DNA from: Rutpela maculata
Taxonomy: Eukaryota; Arthropoda; Insecta; Coleoptera; Cerambycidae
Assembly (NCBI GenBank): GCA_936432065.2
Contig: OW386293.2
Span: 63,324,265 to 63,388,264, forward strand
Reading direction: 5' to 3'
DNA length: 64,000 nt
Below the pieces are notes generated by a model. That model was not told the DNA's origin. It made no database searches and saw only the letters and a program-made list of their open reading frames with translations. A program made the position numbers and the translations under genes. The stretch's first letter is position 1, and every line of letters starts with the position of its first letter. Positions 44,201 through 55,068 of this stretch are shown here, in pieces.

Positions 44201-47200
44201 TTTATCTGAGGTTTGAGCAAATTAGCATGGGTTTGAAGAAATTAGGATGGGTTTGATGAAACCGAACGAAAATTTATGTGGTTTGAAAATTTATGTGAGG
44301 TTTGACATATTTAGCATGGGTTTGACGAAATTAGGATGGGTTTGATGAAACCGAACGAAAATTTATGTGGTTTGAAAATTTACCTGAGGTTTGAGCACTT
44401 TAGCATGGGTTTGAAGAAATTAGGATGGGTTTGATGAAATTAGGATGGGTTTGATGAATCCGAACGAAAATTTATGAGGTTTGAAAATTTATCTGAGGTT
44501 TGAGCAAATTAGCATGGGTTTGAAGAAATTAGGATGGGTTTGATGAAACCGAACGAAAATTTATGTGGTTTGAAAATTTATGTGAGGTTTGAGCAATTTA
44601 GCATGGGTTTGAAGAAATTAGGATGGGTTTGATAAAACCGAACGAAAATTTATGTGAGGTTTGAAAATTTATGTGAGGTTTGACATATTTAGCATGGGTT
44701 TGACGAAATTAGGATGGGTTTGATGAAACCGAACGAAAATTTATGTGGTTTGAAAATTTACCTGAGGTTTGAGCAATTTAGCATGGGTTTGAAGAAATTA
44801 GGATGGGTTTGATGAAATTAGGATGGGTTTGATGAAACCGAACGAAAATTTATGTGGTTTGAAAATTTATGTGAGGTTTGAGCAATTTAGCATGGGTTTG
44901 AAGAAATTAGGATGGGTTTGATGAAACCGAACGAAAATTTATGTGAGGTTTGAAAATTTATGTGAGGTTTGACATATTTAGCATGGGTTTGACGAAATTA
45001 GGATGGGTTTGATGAAACCGAACGAAAATTTATGTGGTTTGAAAATTTACCTGAGGTTTGAGCAATTTAGCATGGGTTTGAAGAAATTAGGATGGGTTTG
45101 ATGAAATTAGGATGGGTTTGATGAAACCGAACGAAAATTTATGTGGTTTGAAAATTTATGTGAGGTTTGAGCAATTTAGCATGGGTTTGAAGAAATTAGG
45201 ATGGGTTTGATGAAACCGAACGAAAATTTATGTGAGGTTTGAAAATTTATGTGAGGTTTGACAAAATTAGCATGGGTTTGACGAAATTAGGATGGGTTTG
45301 ATGAATCCGAACGAAAATTTATGAGGTTTGAAAATTTATCTGAGGTTTGAGCAAATTAGCATGGGTTTGAAGAAATTAGGATGGGTTTGATGAAACCGAA
45401 CGAAAATTTATGTGGTTTGAAAATTTATGTGAGGTTTGACATATTTAGCATGGGTTTGACGAAATTAGGATGGGTTTGATGAAACCGAACGAAAATTTAT
45501 GTGGTTTGAAAATTTACCTGAGGTTTGAGCAATTTAGCATGGGTTTGAAGAAATTAGGATGGGTTTGATGAAATTAGGATGGGTTTGATGAATCCGAACG
45601 AAAATTTATGAGGTTTGAAAATTTATCTGAGGTTTGAGCAAATTAGCATGGGTTTGAAGAAATTAGGATGGGTTTGATGAAACCGAACGAAAATTTATGT
45701 GGTTTGAAAATTTATGTGAGGTTTGAGCAATTTAGCATGGGTTTGAAGAAATTAGGATGGGTTTGATGAAACCGAACGAAAATTTATGTGAGGTTTGAAA
45801 ATTTATGTGAGGTTTGACATATTTAGCATGGGTTTGACGAAATTAGGATGGGTTTGATGAAACCGAACGAAAATTTATGTGGTTTGAAAATTTACCTGAG
45901 GTTTGAGCAATTTAGCATGGGTTTGAAGAAATTAGGATGGGTTTGATGAAATTAGGATGGGTTTGATGAAACCGAACGAAAATTTATGTGGTTTGAAAAT
46001 TTATGTGAGGTTTGAGCAATTTAGCATGGGTTTGAAGAAATTAGGATGGGTTTGATGAAACCGAACGAAAATTTATGTGAGGTTTGAAAATTTATGTGAG
46101 GTTTGACAAAATTAGCATGGGTTTGACGAAATTAGGATGGGTTTGATGAATCCGAACGAAAATTTATGAGGTTTGAAAATTTATCTGAGGTTTGAGCAAA
46201 TTAGCATGGGTTTGAAGAAATTAGGATGGGTTTGATGAAACCGAACGAAAATTTATGTGGTTTGAAAATTTATGTGAGGTTTGACATATTTAGCATGGGT
46301 TTGACGAAATTAGGATGGGTTTGATGAAACCGAACGAAAATTTATGTGGTTTGAAAATTTACCTGAGGTTTGAGCAATTTAGCATGGGTTTGAAGAAATT
46401 AGGATGGGTTTGATGAAATTAGGATGGGTTTGATGAATCCGAACGAAAATTTATGAGGTTTGAAAATTTATCTGAGGTTTGAGCAAATTAGCATGGGTTT
46501 GAAGAAATTAGGATGGGTTTGATGAAACCGAACGAAAATTTATGTGGTTTGAAAATTTATGTGAGGTTTGACATATTTAGCATGGGTTTGACGAAATTAG
46601 GATGGGTTTGATAAAACCGAACGAAAATTTATGTGGTTTGAAAATTTACCTGAGGTTTGAGCAATTTAGCATGAGTTTGAAGAAATTAGGATGGGTTTGA
46701 TGAAATTAGGATGGGTTTGATGAATCCAAACGAAAATTTATGAGGTTTGAAAATTTATCTGAGGTTTGAGCAAATTAGCATGGGTTTGAAGAAATTAGGA
46801 TGGGTTTGATGAAACCGAACGAAAATTTATGTGGTTTGAAAATTTATGTGAGGTTTGAGCAATTTAGCATGGGTTTGAAGAAATTAGGATGGGTTTGATG
46901 AAACCGAACGAAAATTTATGTGAGGTTTGAAAATTTATGTGAGGTTTGACATATTTAGCATGGGTTTGACGAAATTAGGATGGGTTTGATGAAACCGAAC
47001 GAAAATTTATGTGGTTTGAAAATTTACCTGAGGTTTGAGCAATTTAGCATGGGTTTGAAGAAATTAGGATGGGTTTGATGAAATTAGGATGGGTTTGATG
47101 AAACCGAACGAAAATTTATGTGGTTTGAAAATTTATGTGAGGTTTGAGCAATTTAGCATGGGTTTGAAGAAATTAGGATGGGTTTGATGAAACCGAACGA

Positions 47201-49000
47201 AAATTTATGTGAGGTTTGAAAATTTATGTGAGGTTTGACATATTTAGCATGGGTTTGACGAAATTAGGATGGGTTTGATGAAACCGAACGAAAATTTATG
47301 TGGTTTGAAAATTTACCTGAGGTTTGAGCAATTTAGCATGGGTTTGAAGAAATTAGGATGGGTTTGATGAAATTAGGATGGGTTTGATGAAACCGAACGA
47401 AAATTTATGTGGTTTGAAAATTTATGTGAGGTTTGAGCAATTTAGCATGGGTTTGAAGAAATTAGGATGGGTTTGATGAAACCGAACGAAAATTTATGTG
47501 AGGTTTGAAAATTTATGTGAGGTTTGACAAAATTAGCATGGGTTTGACGAAATTAGGATGGGTTTGATGAATCCGAACGAAAATTTATGAGGTTTGAAAA
47601 TTTATCTGAGGTTTGAGCAAATTAGCATGGGTTTGAAGAAATTAGGATGGGTTTGATGAAACCGAACGAAAATTTATGTGGTTTGAAAATTTATGTGAGG
47701 TTTGACATATTTAGCATGGGTTTGACGAAATTAGGATGGGTTTGATGAAACCGAACGAAAATTTATGTGGTTTGAAAATTTACCTGAGGTTTGAGCAATT
47801 TAGCATGGGTTTGAAGAAATTAGGATGGGTTTGATGAAATTAGGATGGGTTTGATGAATCCGAACGAAAATTTATGAGGTTTGAAAATTTATCTGAGGTT
47901 TGAGCAAATTAGCATGGGTTTGAAGAAATTAGGATGGGTTTGATGAAACCGAACGAAAATTTATGTGGTTTGAAAATTTATGTGAGGTTTGAGCAATTTA
48001 GCATGGGTTTGAAGAAATTAGGATGGGTTTGATGAAACCGAACGAAAATTTATGTGAGGTTTGTAAATTTATGTGAGGTTTGACATATTTAGCATGGGTT
48101 TGACGAAATTAGGATGGGTTTGATGAAACCGAACGAAAATTTATGTGGTTTGAAAATTTACCTGAGGTTTGAGCAATTTAGCATGGGTTTGAAGAAATTA
48201 GGATGGGTTTGACGAAATTAGGATGGGTTTGATGAATCCGAACGAAAACTTATGAGGTTTGAAAATTTATCTGAGGTTTGAGCAAATTAGCATGGGTTTG
48301 AAGAAATTAGGATGGGTTTGATGAAACCGAACGAAAATTTATGTGGTTTGAAAATTTATGTGAGGTTTGACATATTTAGCATGGGTTTGACGAAATTAGG
48401 ATGGGTTTGATGAAACCGAACGAAAATTTATGTGGTTTGAAAATTTACCTGAGGTTTGAGCAATTTAGCATGGGTTTGAAGAAATTAGGATGGGTTTGAT
48501 GAAATTAGGATGGGTTTGATGAATCCGAACGAAAATTTATGAGGTTTGAAAATTTATCTGAGGTTTGAGCAAATTAGCATGGGTTTGAAGAAATTAGGAT
48601 GGGTTTGATGAAACCGAACGAAAATTTATGTGGTTTGAAAATTTATGTGAGGTTTGAGCAATTTAGCATGGGTTTGAAGAAATTAGGATGGGTTTGATGA
48701 AACCGAACGAAAATTTATGTGAGGTTTGAAAATTTATGTGAGGTTTGACATATTTAGCATGGGTTTGACGAAATTAGGATGGGTTTGATGAAACCGAACG
48801 AAAATTTATGTGGTTTGAAAATTTACCTGAGGTTTGAGCAATTTAGCATGGGTTTGAAGAAATTAGGATGGGTTTGATGAAATTAGGATGGGTTTGATGA
48901 AACCGAACGAAAATTTATGTGGTTTGAAAATTTATGTGAGGTTTGAGCAATTTAGCATGGGTTTGAAGAAATTAGGATGGGTTTGATGAAATTAGGATGG

Positions 49001-49200
49001 NNNNNNNNNNNNNNNNNNNNNNNNNNNNNNNNNNNNNNNNNNNNNNNNNNNNNNNNNNNNNNNNNNNNNNNNNNNNNNNNNNNNNNNNNNNNNNNNNNNN
49101 NNNNNNNNNNNNNNNNNNNNNNNNNNNNNNNNNNNNNNNNNNNNNNNNNNNNNNNNNNNNNNNNNNNNNNNNNNNNNNNNNNNNNNNNNNNNNNNNNNNN
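49001..49200. other. Assembly gap of 200 N
   Basis: Exactly 200 undetermined bases separate the satellite array from non-repetitive DNA. A round length is the usual placeholder for a scaffold join, so the true distance is unknown and the adjacency of the two sides is not proven by this sequence. Confidence 0.97.
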
Positions 49201-50049
49201 GTGGGAAAAGAGCAGAGCGTTTGCCCTAAACAACTTTATGACAGCATCAAAAAAGGTGATTAAGGAATTCTTTCTGCCGCGATTTTATTATTTTAGTTTG
49301 TTTTTGGTTTTGGTGTGGTAACAAGTGCAATAAGAAGTCCTGAACTAAATCTAAGCATTGAATAAAAATAGACAAAAAACTTTCTGATAATTTGTTAACT
49401 AGCAAGAAAATAAAAACCATTAAAAATTACTGTCTCTGTATAATTTAAGAAATATAGTGTAATAATGCATAAATCTGTAACGAAAGTGAGTGAAACTATA
49501 TCTTTTATTGCTCTATTTTTCGAGTTGTTTATAAAATATTGAAGTTAAAAATATCACGTGTCTATTCAAAAAATAAAGAAAAAAATTTGTACCATCTACA
49601 AATAATTCTTTTCGTGAAGTATACGTCATTACCTCTAGGACTGAAGTTTTCGCCATGTATTTTTACGGAATTGAAAATTATTTTTTCTGTACTAAAGCAT
49701 TTCTTATAAACAATGACTTTCATTTTATTTTAAATTTCCAACTGCTCAGTTAATTTGTTGTAATGTATTCTAATGTTTTGATTATTTAATTTTAACAAAT
49801 TCTAAAATAATTTTTTATACTTCATTTATACATTTTATTTTCGTCATAGTAATTTAGGACTAATAATTTTTTAGTTAGATTTATGGCTAAATACTGTAAT
49901 ATAACTCTATCTTGTTTTAAACAGGCGTTGTGTAGCTTTTGTATACCATTGGTAACAGTTCTTTTGGCATTTGAGACGCTTTAATTGTTTTATTGCTCTG
50001 TGCAAGAAAGCAACTGTCACCAGGCCCGTCGGGCAGAGCGCGAAAAGCC
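49201..50049. other. AT-rich stretch, no recognisable gene
   Basis: A short open frame runs from the gap edge to a TAA at 49261-49263 (20 codons, ending SIKKGD), and AATAAA lies about 100 bp beyond it at 49361-49366. This could be the last codons and polyadenylation signal of a gene cut by the gap, but 20 codons are too few to tell and no family is recognised. A second frame is open to about 49320 and is just as likely to be chance. The rest is AT-rich with scattered stops in all frames. Confidence 0.35.
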
Positions 50050-50061
50050 TTCTCTTTCTTG

Positions 50062-50600
50062 ACCTACCCAATACTGAAGTATAACCAGATGGGACCTTCA
50101 CTACTTATTAAAGCATGTTATTTTACATAGAAAATCAAAATTGACGACACTCTCCATTGGTCGAGACTGAAGATATAAGAAAAAAACTAAAAAAAAGGAA
50201 ATTTAGAAATTTAAGATTTAATCAAATATAACTTTAGAACTAAAACAGATAAAAATACAATTTTTTTTGGTTTTGACAAATAAACATTGCTTTTTAATTT
50301 GAAGTATAATTTATTGCAATAATTAAAAAATTAACATAAAAAAACTAGCAAAATTCAAAAAGATACACAAATCAGCAACATTTTTCTAATTCTTAACTCG
50401 CCATAACTCGCTTATATAACGAGGTATTCAATTTTTTCTTTCACCAAAAACTGACAAATTTAATAGGCTTCATTTTGTCTCGATTAATGCTGGATCTAAT
50501 TTCTCAACTAAAAGTGCTACAGCCCTTGAAACACAACGAAGCACAGTACGGCGACGAAGACGCGAGGCTTTCTTTCCCGCCCCCGCTACTTTCTCGCCCC
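50062..50600 (+). repeat. Left terminal inverted repeat of the 3.5-kb element
   Basis: This arm pairs with 52985-53520 around a centre near 51790. Clear anchors are ACCCAATACTGAAGTATAACC, which matches the complement of GGTTATACCTCGGTATTGGGT, the TTGACGACACTCTCCATTGG segment, and TTCATTTTGTCTCGATTAATG. Its inner end is unusually GC-rich for the region (CGCCCCC-type runs at about 50560-50610). Confidence 0.82.
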
Positions 50601-51269
50601 ATCAAGAAACGTATCGGCTGCTGGCCTCATTGTCTGGATAAATATTAATAAGTATATACTATTTTACTTACATGTAGGCTATTACAGTTTATGTATATTG
50701 TAGATTCATTTTTATCAATGGAAAAAAACTACATGTTTGTTTTACGAAACTGCTGAAAGCAGTGAAAATCTAATGGTAAAAAACCAACTGTTACTGGCAT
50801 CAGGTCTATTATTAATTGTGCAAATGAAAGAAAATATGCAATTTCATTAAAATTTTTATAAAACAAAGTGGTGGCACTTATTTGCACACCCTTCGATACC
50901 GATTTCATTATTCTTGTGTGACATCTTTTTGTAATAAATAACATTAGCAAAGATAATACGTATTGTCTCTAATATTAGTAACGCGATAAAAAAATTCAAG
51001 TGAGCCTTCATGTAGTTATAATAAAGAAAAAAAATCAGTTTAAAATAAAATGGCATTGTCTGATTTGTGGAAAATCCAGAAAAATTAAGAATAAATTAAG
51101 AACATCTTTAAGTACCAGTTTGTACAGGAACGGGTGCGGAAACTAGAAAAAAATATATATTAAAGCTGCAGTGTCGCATTGTGATACAGAAATACAAGGC
51201 AAGTCACACATTTATTCAGATTTATTTGGGCTAATGGAAATTATCATAAAATTTATTATGCAAAATATA

Positions 51270-51470
51270 CACACTAAAAAAAATTTGTTTAGAGCAAACA
51301 AAAATTTTGTTGCGTATATACAAAGCAAGTTCTGGGTGATGTTAATAAATTTTTGTTGCTCCAAACAAAATTGTTTGAGGCAACAAAAATTTATTAACAT
51401 CAACCAAAAAATTGCTTTGTATATACGCGACAAAATTTTTGTTTGCTCTAAACAAATTTTTTTTAGCGTG
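51270..51470. mobile_element. 201-bp hairpin MITE with TA target duplication (Tc1/mariner-like)
   Basis: The element is an almost perfect palindrome centred at 51370/51371. It starts CACACTAAAAAAAATTTG and ends with the complement of CACGCTAAAAAAAATTTG. TA flanks both sides (51268-51269 and 51471-51472), the target duplication typical of Tc1/mariner-type transposition. The tips differ by one base and the arms by only a few, so this insertion is young compared with the decayed element it sits in. It encodes nothing itself; open frames crossing it on both strands are reflections of the palindrome. Confidence 0.88.
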
Positions 51471-51589
51471 TATTAGCAAAAAAAAATTAAATGTGTACAA
51501 ACTAAACAACTGAAAGAAAAAAATGAATTTAAAGTAGCTTTAAATATTTTATTTAAGGAGGTTTATCTTGCTGTTTTGCAAAAAAGAAT

Positions 51590-52560
51590 TCTTAACTCTA
51601 ATATTTCTAAAAACACGCCTTAATGATATATTTGAAGAAATGACGGAAGAAAAATTAGATTATTATAGCAGTGGAAATATAAGAAAGAGATTAGAAAAGC
51701 ATTTAAGCAAACAAAATGTTTTGTGAACACAAAGAAAATACAACAACAGTTCAGTCAAGGGATAATAAAGCTAAAAGAATTTTTGTTGTTAGTCACAAGT
51801 GAATCAGGCGAAGAAAACTTGGTTCATGAGAATGAATTGACAATTCCTGATAAAGCTGCCGGTATCTTAAGAGAAGCTATAGCTGGATGTTTTAAAACTA
51901 TAAAAAAAACACGACTACTAATCTGAATGAACATAAATGTAAACAAGAAGTTTCAGATTTGTTATAAACATTTATGTCGTGGATACTAAATATGTCAGGA
52001 CAGACAAATTTGATTTAAACGTTATTTCTATAGTAATGGAATTTATATTAATACTTATGGAAAAAAAACAATCAGCTTAGGTCATTTTTTTAATCCTTTA
52101 CAGATCACTACATGTGTTTCGTGCCGTCAGAAGAAAAAGAACTTAATGATATGCTTTATTCTTTTGGCTATGGTTATTCCTACGATGAAATACGTACATT
52201 TTTAACGTCTTTAGCTAGTCACGTATTAGTAAAAACTGGTGACATTTTTATACCACCTGGAGTTCCTCCAGTAAGTTCTGAAGAAAACAATTACATTTAT
52301 TGCAGCGATAATTTTGATCAAAACGAAGACAGGCTAGATGGTAAAAATCCCACTAGGAATAGTATTATTTAAAAAAAAGAACAGCCTATTTACACAAGCA
52401 TATTTAGATCGTCTATCCAATTTTAGCCGATTTTAACCCTTCCAGTTTACATGAAAACAAAAATATAGTTATGTACAAAAATCCAACTAATCGTTCAGAG
52501 CTTCTACGAGTTAGTGAAAGCATGGCAAATAATTGTTTTGATTATGTGGTTAAAAAACTG
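51590..52560 (+). pseudogene. Decayed element-encoded protein with a DN-x-D-x-N-E / DGKN motif
   Basis: Several frames carry one protein-like stretch after another. About 51632-51724 gives a basic run with KLDYYSSGNIRKRLEKH. The frame from 51723 gives PDKAAGILREAI. The best piece is 52103-52372, with FGYGYSYDEIRTFLTS followed by DNFDQNEDRLDGKN at residues 66-79 counted from the ATG at 52112. A further frame at about 52471-52575 reads NPTNRSELLRVSES. From memory, this order and the DN.D..E...DGKN signature recur in uncharacterised proteins linked to repeats in animal genomes; their function is unknown to me. A pyrimidine-rich tract ending CAG at 52101-52103 just upstream looks like a splice acceptor, so the ancestor may have had an intron. 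Stops and frame changes make it non-functional. It lies inside the long-TIR element, so it is probably that element's own gene. Confidence 0.5.
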
Positions 52561-52625
52561 TTATTGTTCAAATAGGCTTAGAATGTCATGAAACGTCGAG
52601 ATTTCAAGTTTGAGTGAAAAAAAAT

Positions 52626-52980
52626 TTCTGTCTGTCTGTCGGTCTGTAACTTTTTTTGTGCGCACGTTTACTCTGGAACCGCTTGAGATATTGACTTGAA
52701 ATTTGGTACACATATGTACTTTAACAAGATCCAGAACTAGATTATATTTTCATCTTGTTCCGTCGAAGGGTTGGAGGGTAAATTTGGAGTAAATAGGTAA
52801 ATCAAGCAGATAAGAGTTCATAAAATTGATATTTAGTATAGACAAGAGAAGCTAAGGTCTCAAAAAAAATTTTGGCATTAGCCACCCCCATTACCACACC
52901 CACCCCATTATTAAAGGGGATGAAAAAAAATGTGATTTAGTGTGTGTACAAGAACCAGAAACCTCAAAATATTTTTTTAC
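52626..52980 (+). repeat. TCTG-rich leader and low-copy-type repeat flank
   Basis: A short TCTG run (about 52626-52646) is followed by text of the type GGAACCGCTTGAGATATTGA and GAAATTTGGTACACATATG. Segments with a CTGT run followed by an 'aaccgcttgagatat..gaaatttggtacaca' pattern are frequent in arthropod dispersed repeats (from memory). C-rich tracts such as CCACCCCC follow at about 52895 and 52990. This lies inside the 3.5-kb element, just before its right arm, and may be part of it or an older insertion. Confidence 0.4.
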
Positions 52981-52984
52981 TTTA

Positions 52985-53520
52985 TCCACCCCCCACTGCG
53001 GGATGTACCGGGAACGAGTGGGGAAGCCTCGCGACTCCGTCACCATAGCGCGCTTCGTTGTGTTTAAAAGGCTGTACCGCTTTTATTTACAGAGCTAGAC
53101 CCAGCATTAATTGAGACAAAATGAAGTCTATGAAATTTGGCAGTTTTTGGTGAATAAAACATTCGAATAGCTCAATACATAAGCGAGTTTCAAAAAAATT
53201 GACAATTTGTGTACCATCTAAATCAACGTCATTTTTTTAATGTTAAAGTTATTATTTTTGTAATAAATTATACATCAAATTAAAGAGAATCGTTTGTACT
53301 ATAAAACTAAAAAAAATATATAATTTTATCTTTTTTCGTTTGAAAGTTATTCGTGGTTGAATTTGAATTTTGTTATTTTCATTTTTTTTTTGTTTTTTTC
53401 TTGTAACTTCAGTCTCGACCAATGGAGAGTGTCGTCAAAAGTGATTTCCTATGTAAAAAAACCTGCTGAATAAAATGAAATAGGTTTTATTTGGTTATAC
53501 CTCGGTATTGGGTTAGTGAA
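52985..53520 (-). repeat. Right terminal inverted repeat of the 3.5-kb element
   Basis: This is the complement of 50062-50600. It includes the GCGCGCTTCGTTGTG and ATTGAGACAAAATGAAGTC segments, AAGCGAGTTTC, and the well-preserved CAGTCTCGACCAATGGAGAG near the outer part. Poly-T and poly-A tracts differ in length between the arms. Confidence 0.82.
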
Positions 53521-53530
53521 CGATAGAGCC

Positions 53531-54024
53531 AGTCATCCGACGTACTAAGATTTAAGTTGAATGTAGGTAGAAGAATGTAAGAAAAAAAAAAGGTGCACAA
53601 AAGAGTTTACACACAAAAGGAAGAGGTCAACCTAAACTAGCTTCCCCATATACATTAGGAAAACATATTATGACTGTACGCAGTATTACATTAGATTGAG
53701 AAAACTATTAAACAAAATTTTTATATAATTATAAACAATTATATAAAATAAAATATAAATATTATATTACCTTTAATAACGATAATTTAACTATCAAATG
53801 TACCGTTTTTTATTATAACAATTATACGAGAGAATTTTATGCTCTACCGAAAAGTTACGTATATTGTTTTGCCCTATCTTGCTTAATTTTCAAACGAAAA
53901 AGCATATTTTGTGGCAATTATTGTTAGTAACTTTTGAACCCGAAAAGAAAGAAAAGAAAAGAATATCACACAAATTCCTTTTTAAGAGTATGACCTGCGA
54001 AGACTAATTAATATCGGGCACAAG
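53531..54024. other. AT-rich spacer, possible trace of coding sequence
   Basis: No gene is recognised. One frame at about 53600-53697 reads KGRGQPKLASPYTLGKHI before a stop, which has the look of a short protein remnant, but nothing else supports it. The rest is very AT-rich with short AAAGAAAAG runs at about 53945-53965. Confidence 0.3.
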
Positions 54025-54534
54025 TATTTTATATGCTTGCACTAATAGTACAGTAACTAGAGGTTTTAACTTCGGAATAATGTCATATTGAACGGATTTA
54101 GTTCATTTTTGGAGGTATAATAGTAAATGCTTGACAGAAAAGTTTCTATATTGTGCGGGGCCTTGCTAATTTATAGAGGGTGAATGCCACACCCTCTCAG
54201 GGGGGGCACTTAAAAAATATATACATATATATTTATTGGAGCTGAAATATAATCAAACTTTAAGAAGAAAAGGTTCTATGCAAATTTTCACATAAATTGA
54301 TAGTTTTTATGTTATAACGACTTCAAAATTGCGATTTTAGCTTAAAAAAAAAGGTATTTCCAAACGGCTTTCGTCAAGTATCTCGAAAAGTATTACTTTA
54401 TCGAAAAAATGTTACAGATCAATTACAGAAAGTACAAACTGGGAAATAATTTTATTTTTTGTTTATTGATGTAGGATTAATAATTTCGGAGATAAGTTTA
54501 TATTTGGTATCCAAGCGTTTCGAAATAACCTTTA

Positions 54535-55068
54535 AAGTTTAAAATGCATTTTTTTCTAAAGCAAGTGCTTTAAATGAGCAAAAAAATTTGAATATCTAGG
54601 TAATGCTACATCCTAACGAAAAACTGTATTTGAGATAATTTCTTTAAATTACTGGCTAATTAGAGTAACAAAATGGCGACCTTTTTATATAAAAAAATAT
54701 AAATACGCTCATTTTTACATCATAACTTCTTTACTTCTTATGCTACAGGAACGAGTAAAAAATAATTTGAAAGCGCAATTAATTGTCTTTAATTTCATTT
54801 CTTAGTATGCGTGACGTAGGTGTCTCAATTTCTGAGATATTTAACATTTAAACTGCATTTTACGACTTATAAACGTTCGGACGCCATTTGTAAACTTTCA
54901 TATCTCCGAAACTATTAAATCTATGTAAATACATAAACAAGCTAAATTCATTATCAGTTTATGAGCTTTATTTTTGGTCTCTACCCATTTTTCAATAAAA
55001 CTAATATTTATTGAGATACCTATTTGGAAAAGGAAAACAAAATATCTTTTTATCGAAAATACCTTTAT
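54535..55068 (+). repeat. Internal tandem copy 1 of about 530 bp
   Basis: This copy shares the ordered motifs GCAAGTGCT, ATTACTGGC, AACAAAATGGCGAC, CATAACTTCTTT, TTTCTGAGATATTTAAC, GGACGCCA and ATATCTCCGAAA with the next copy, at offsets of 532-534 bp. Divergence between the two is considerable, so the duplication is old. Confidence 0.75.

Larger units (their letters stand above)
1..49000 (+). repeat. Satellite DNA array with higher-order structure
   Basis: The whole interval is a head-to-tail array without interruption, inversion or inserted element. Every subunit of about 20 bp begins GGTTTGA or GGGTTTGA and carries variants of GAAATTAGGAT, GCAATTTAGCAT, AAAATTTATGTGA or a CCGAACGAAAATTTATG tail. 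Monomers are mostly 89 bp, with 91, 109 and 70 bp variants made by adding or losing 2 bp or one subunit. The same monomer types differ from copy to copy by only occasional single bases, so homogenisation is recent or strong. The plus strand is markedly richer in G than C. No long open frame exists here: 845 is not a multiple of three, so frames rotate between copies and stops recur. A centromeric or pericentromeric location is plausible but is inference; nothing in the sequence proves it. The array reaches both the window start and the gap, so its full size is unknown. Confidence 0.98.
50050..53530. mobile_element. DNA element with about 540-bp terminal inverted repeats
   Basis: The sequence from about 50062 inward reappears as its reverse complement ending near 53520. 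The best matched part is the segment containing CTCTCCATTGGTCGAGACTG (left about 50150-50169, right the complement about 53412-53431). Matching continues inward through a GC-rich patch (ACACAACGAAGC with CGCGAGGC on the left, its complement at about 53020-53065) to about 50600 and 52985. The interior of about 2.4 kb carries a decayed protein gene and a nested MITE. Long imperfect terminal repeats around a coding interior fit a class II element. The superfamily is not assignable because the exact ends and a target duplication could not be fixed. Arms have diverged noticeably, so the element is old. Confidence 0.78.

Noticed and set aside
1..49000. CRISPR-like array, because of short repeats at regular spacing
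   Set aside because: There are no unique spacers; the whole unit including the would-be spacers is repeated, and the flank is eukaryotic repeat DNA without cas genes.
1..49000. CENP-B box in the CCGAACGAAAATTT segment
   Set aside because: The complement contains TTTCGTTCGG, which starts like the box, but the required A and CGGG positions are absent.
1..49000. Classical G-quadruplex
   Set aside because: GGG runs are about 17 bases apart, far beyond the usual loop length of up to 7.
48952..49321. Open frames spanning the gap
   Set aside because: They are made of undetermined bases joined to satellite and a short flank, so they are not evidence of a gene.
49907..50101. Minus-strand frame of 64 codons
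   Set aside because: It crosses the tip of the left inverted repeat and has no recognisable protein pattern.
50729..51056. Two minus-strand frames of 66-73 codons
   Set aside because: Low-complexity AT-rich content, overlapping each other in different frames, with no family resemblance.
51171..51476. Open frames on both strands at the MITE
   Set aside because: They are mirror images produced by the palindrome and share its repetitive, Lys/Phe-rich content.
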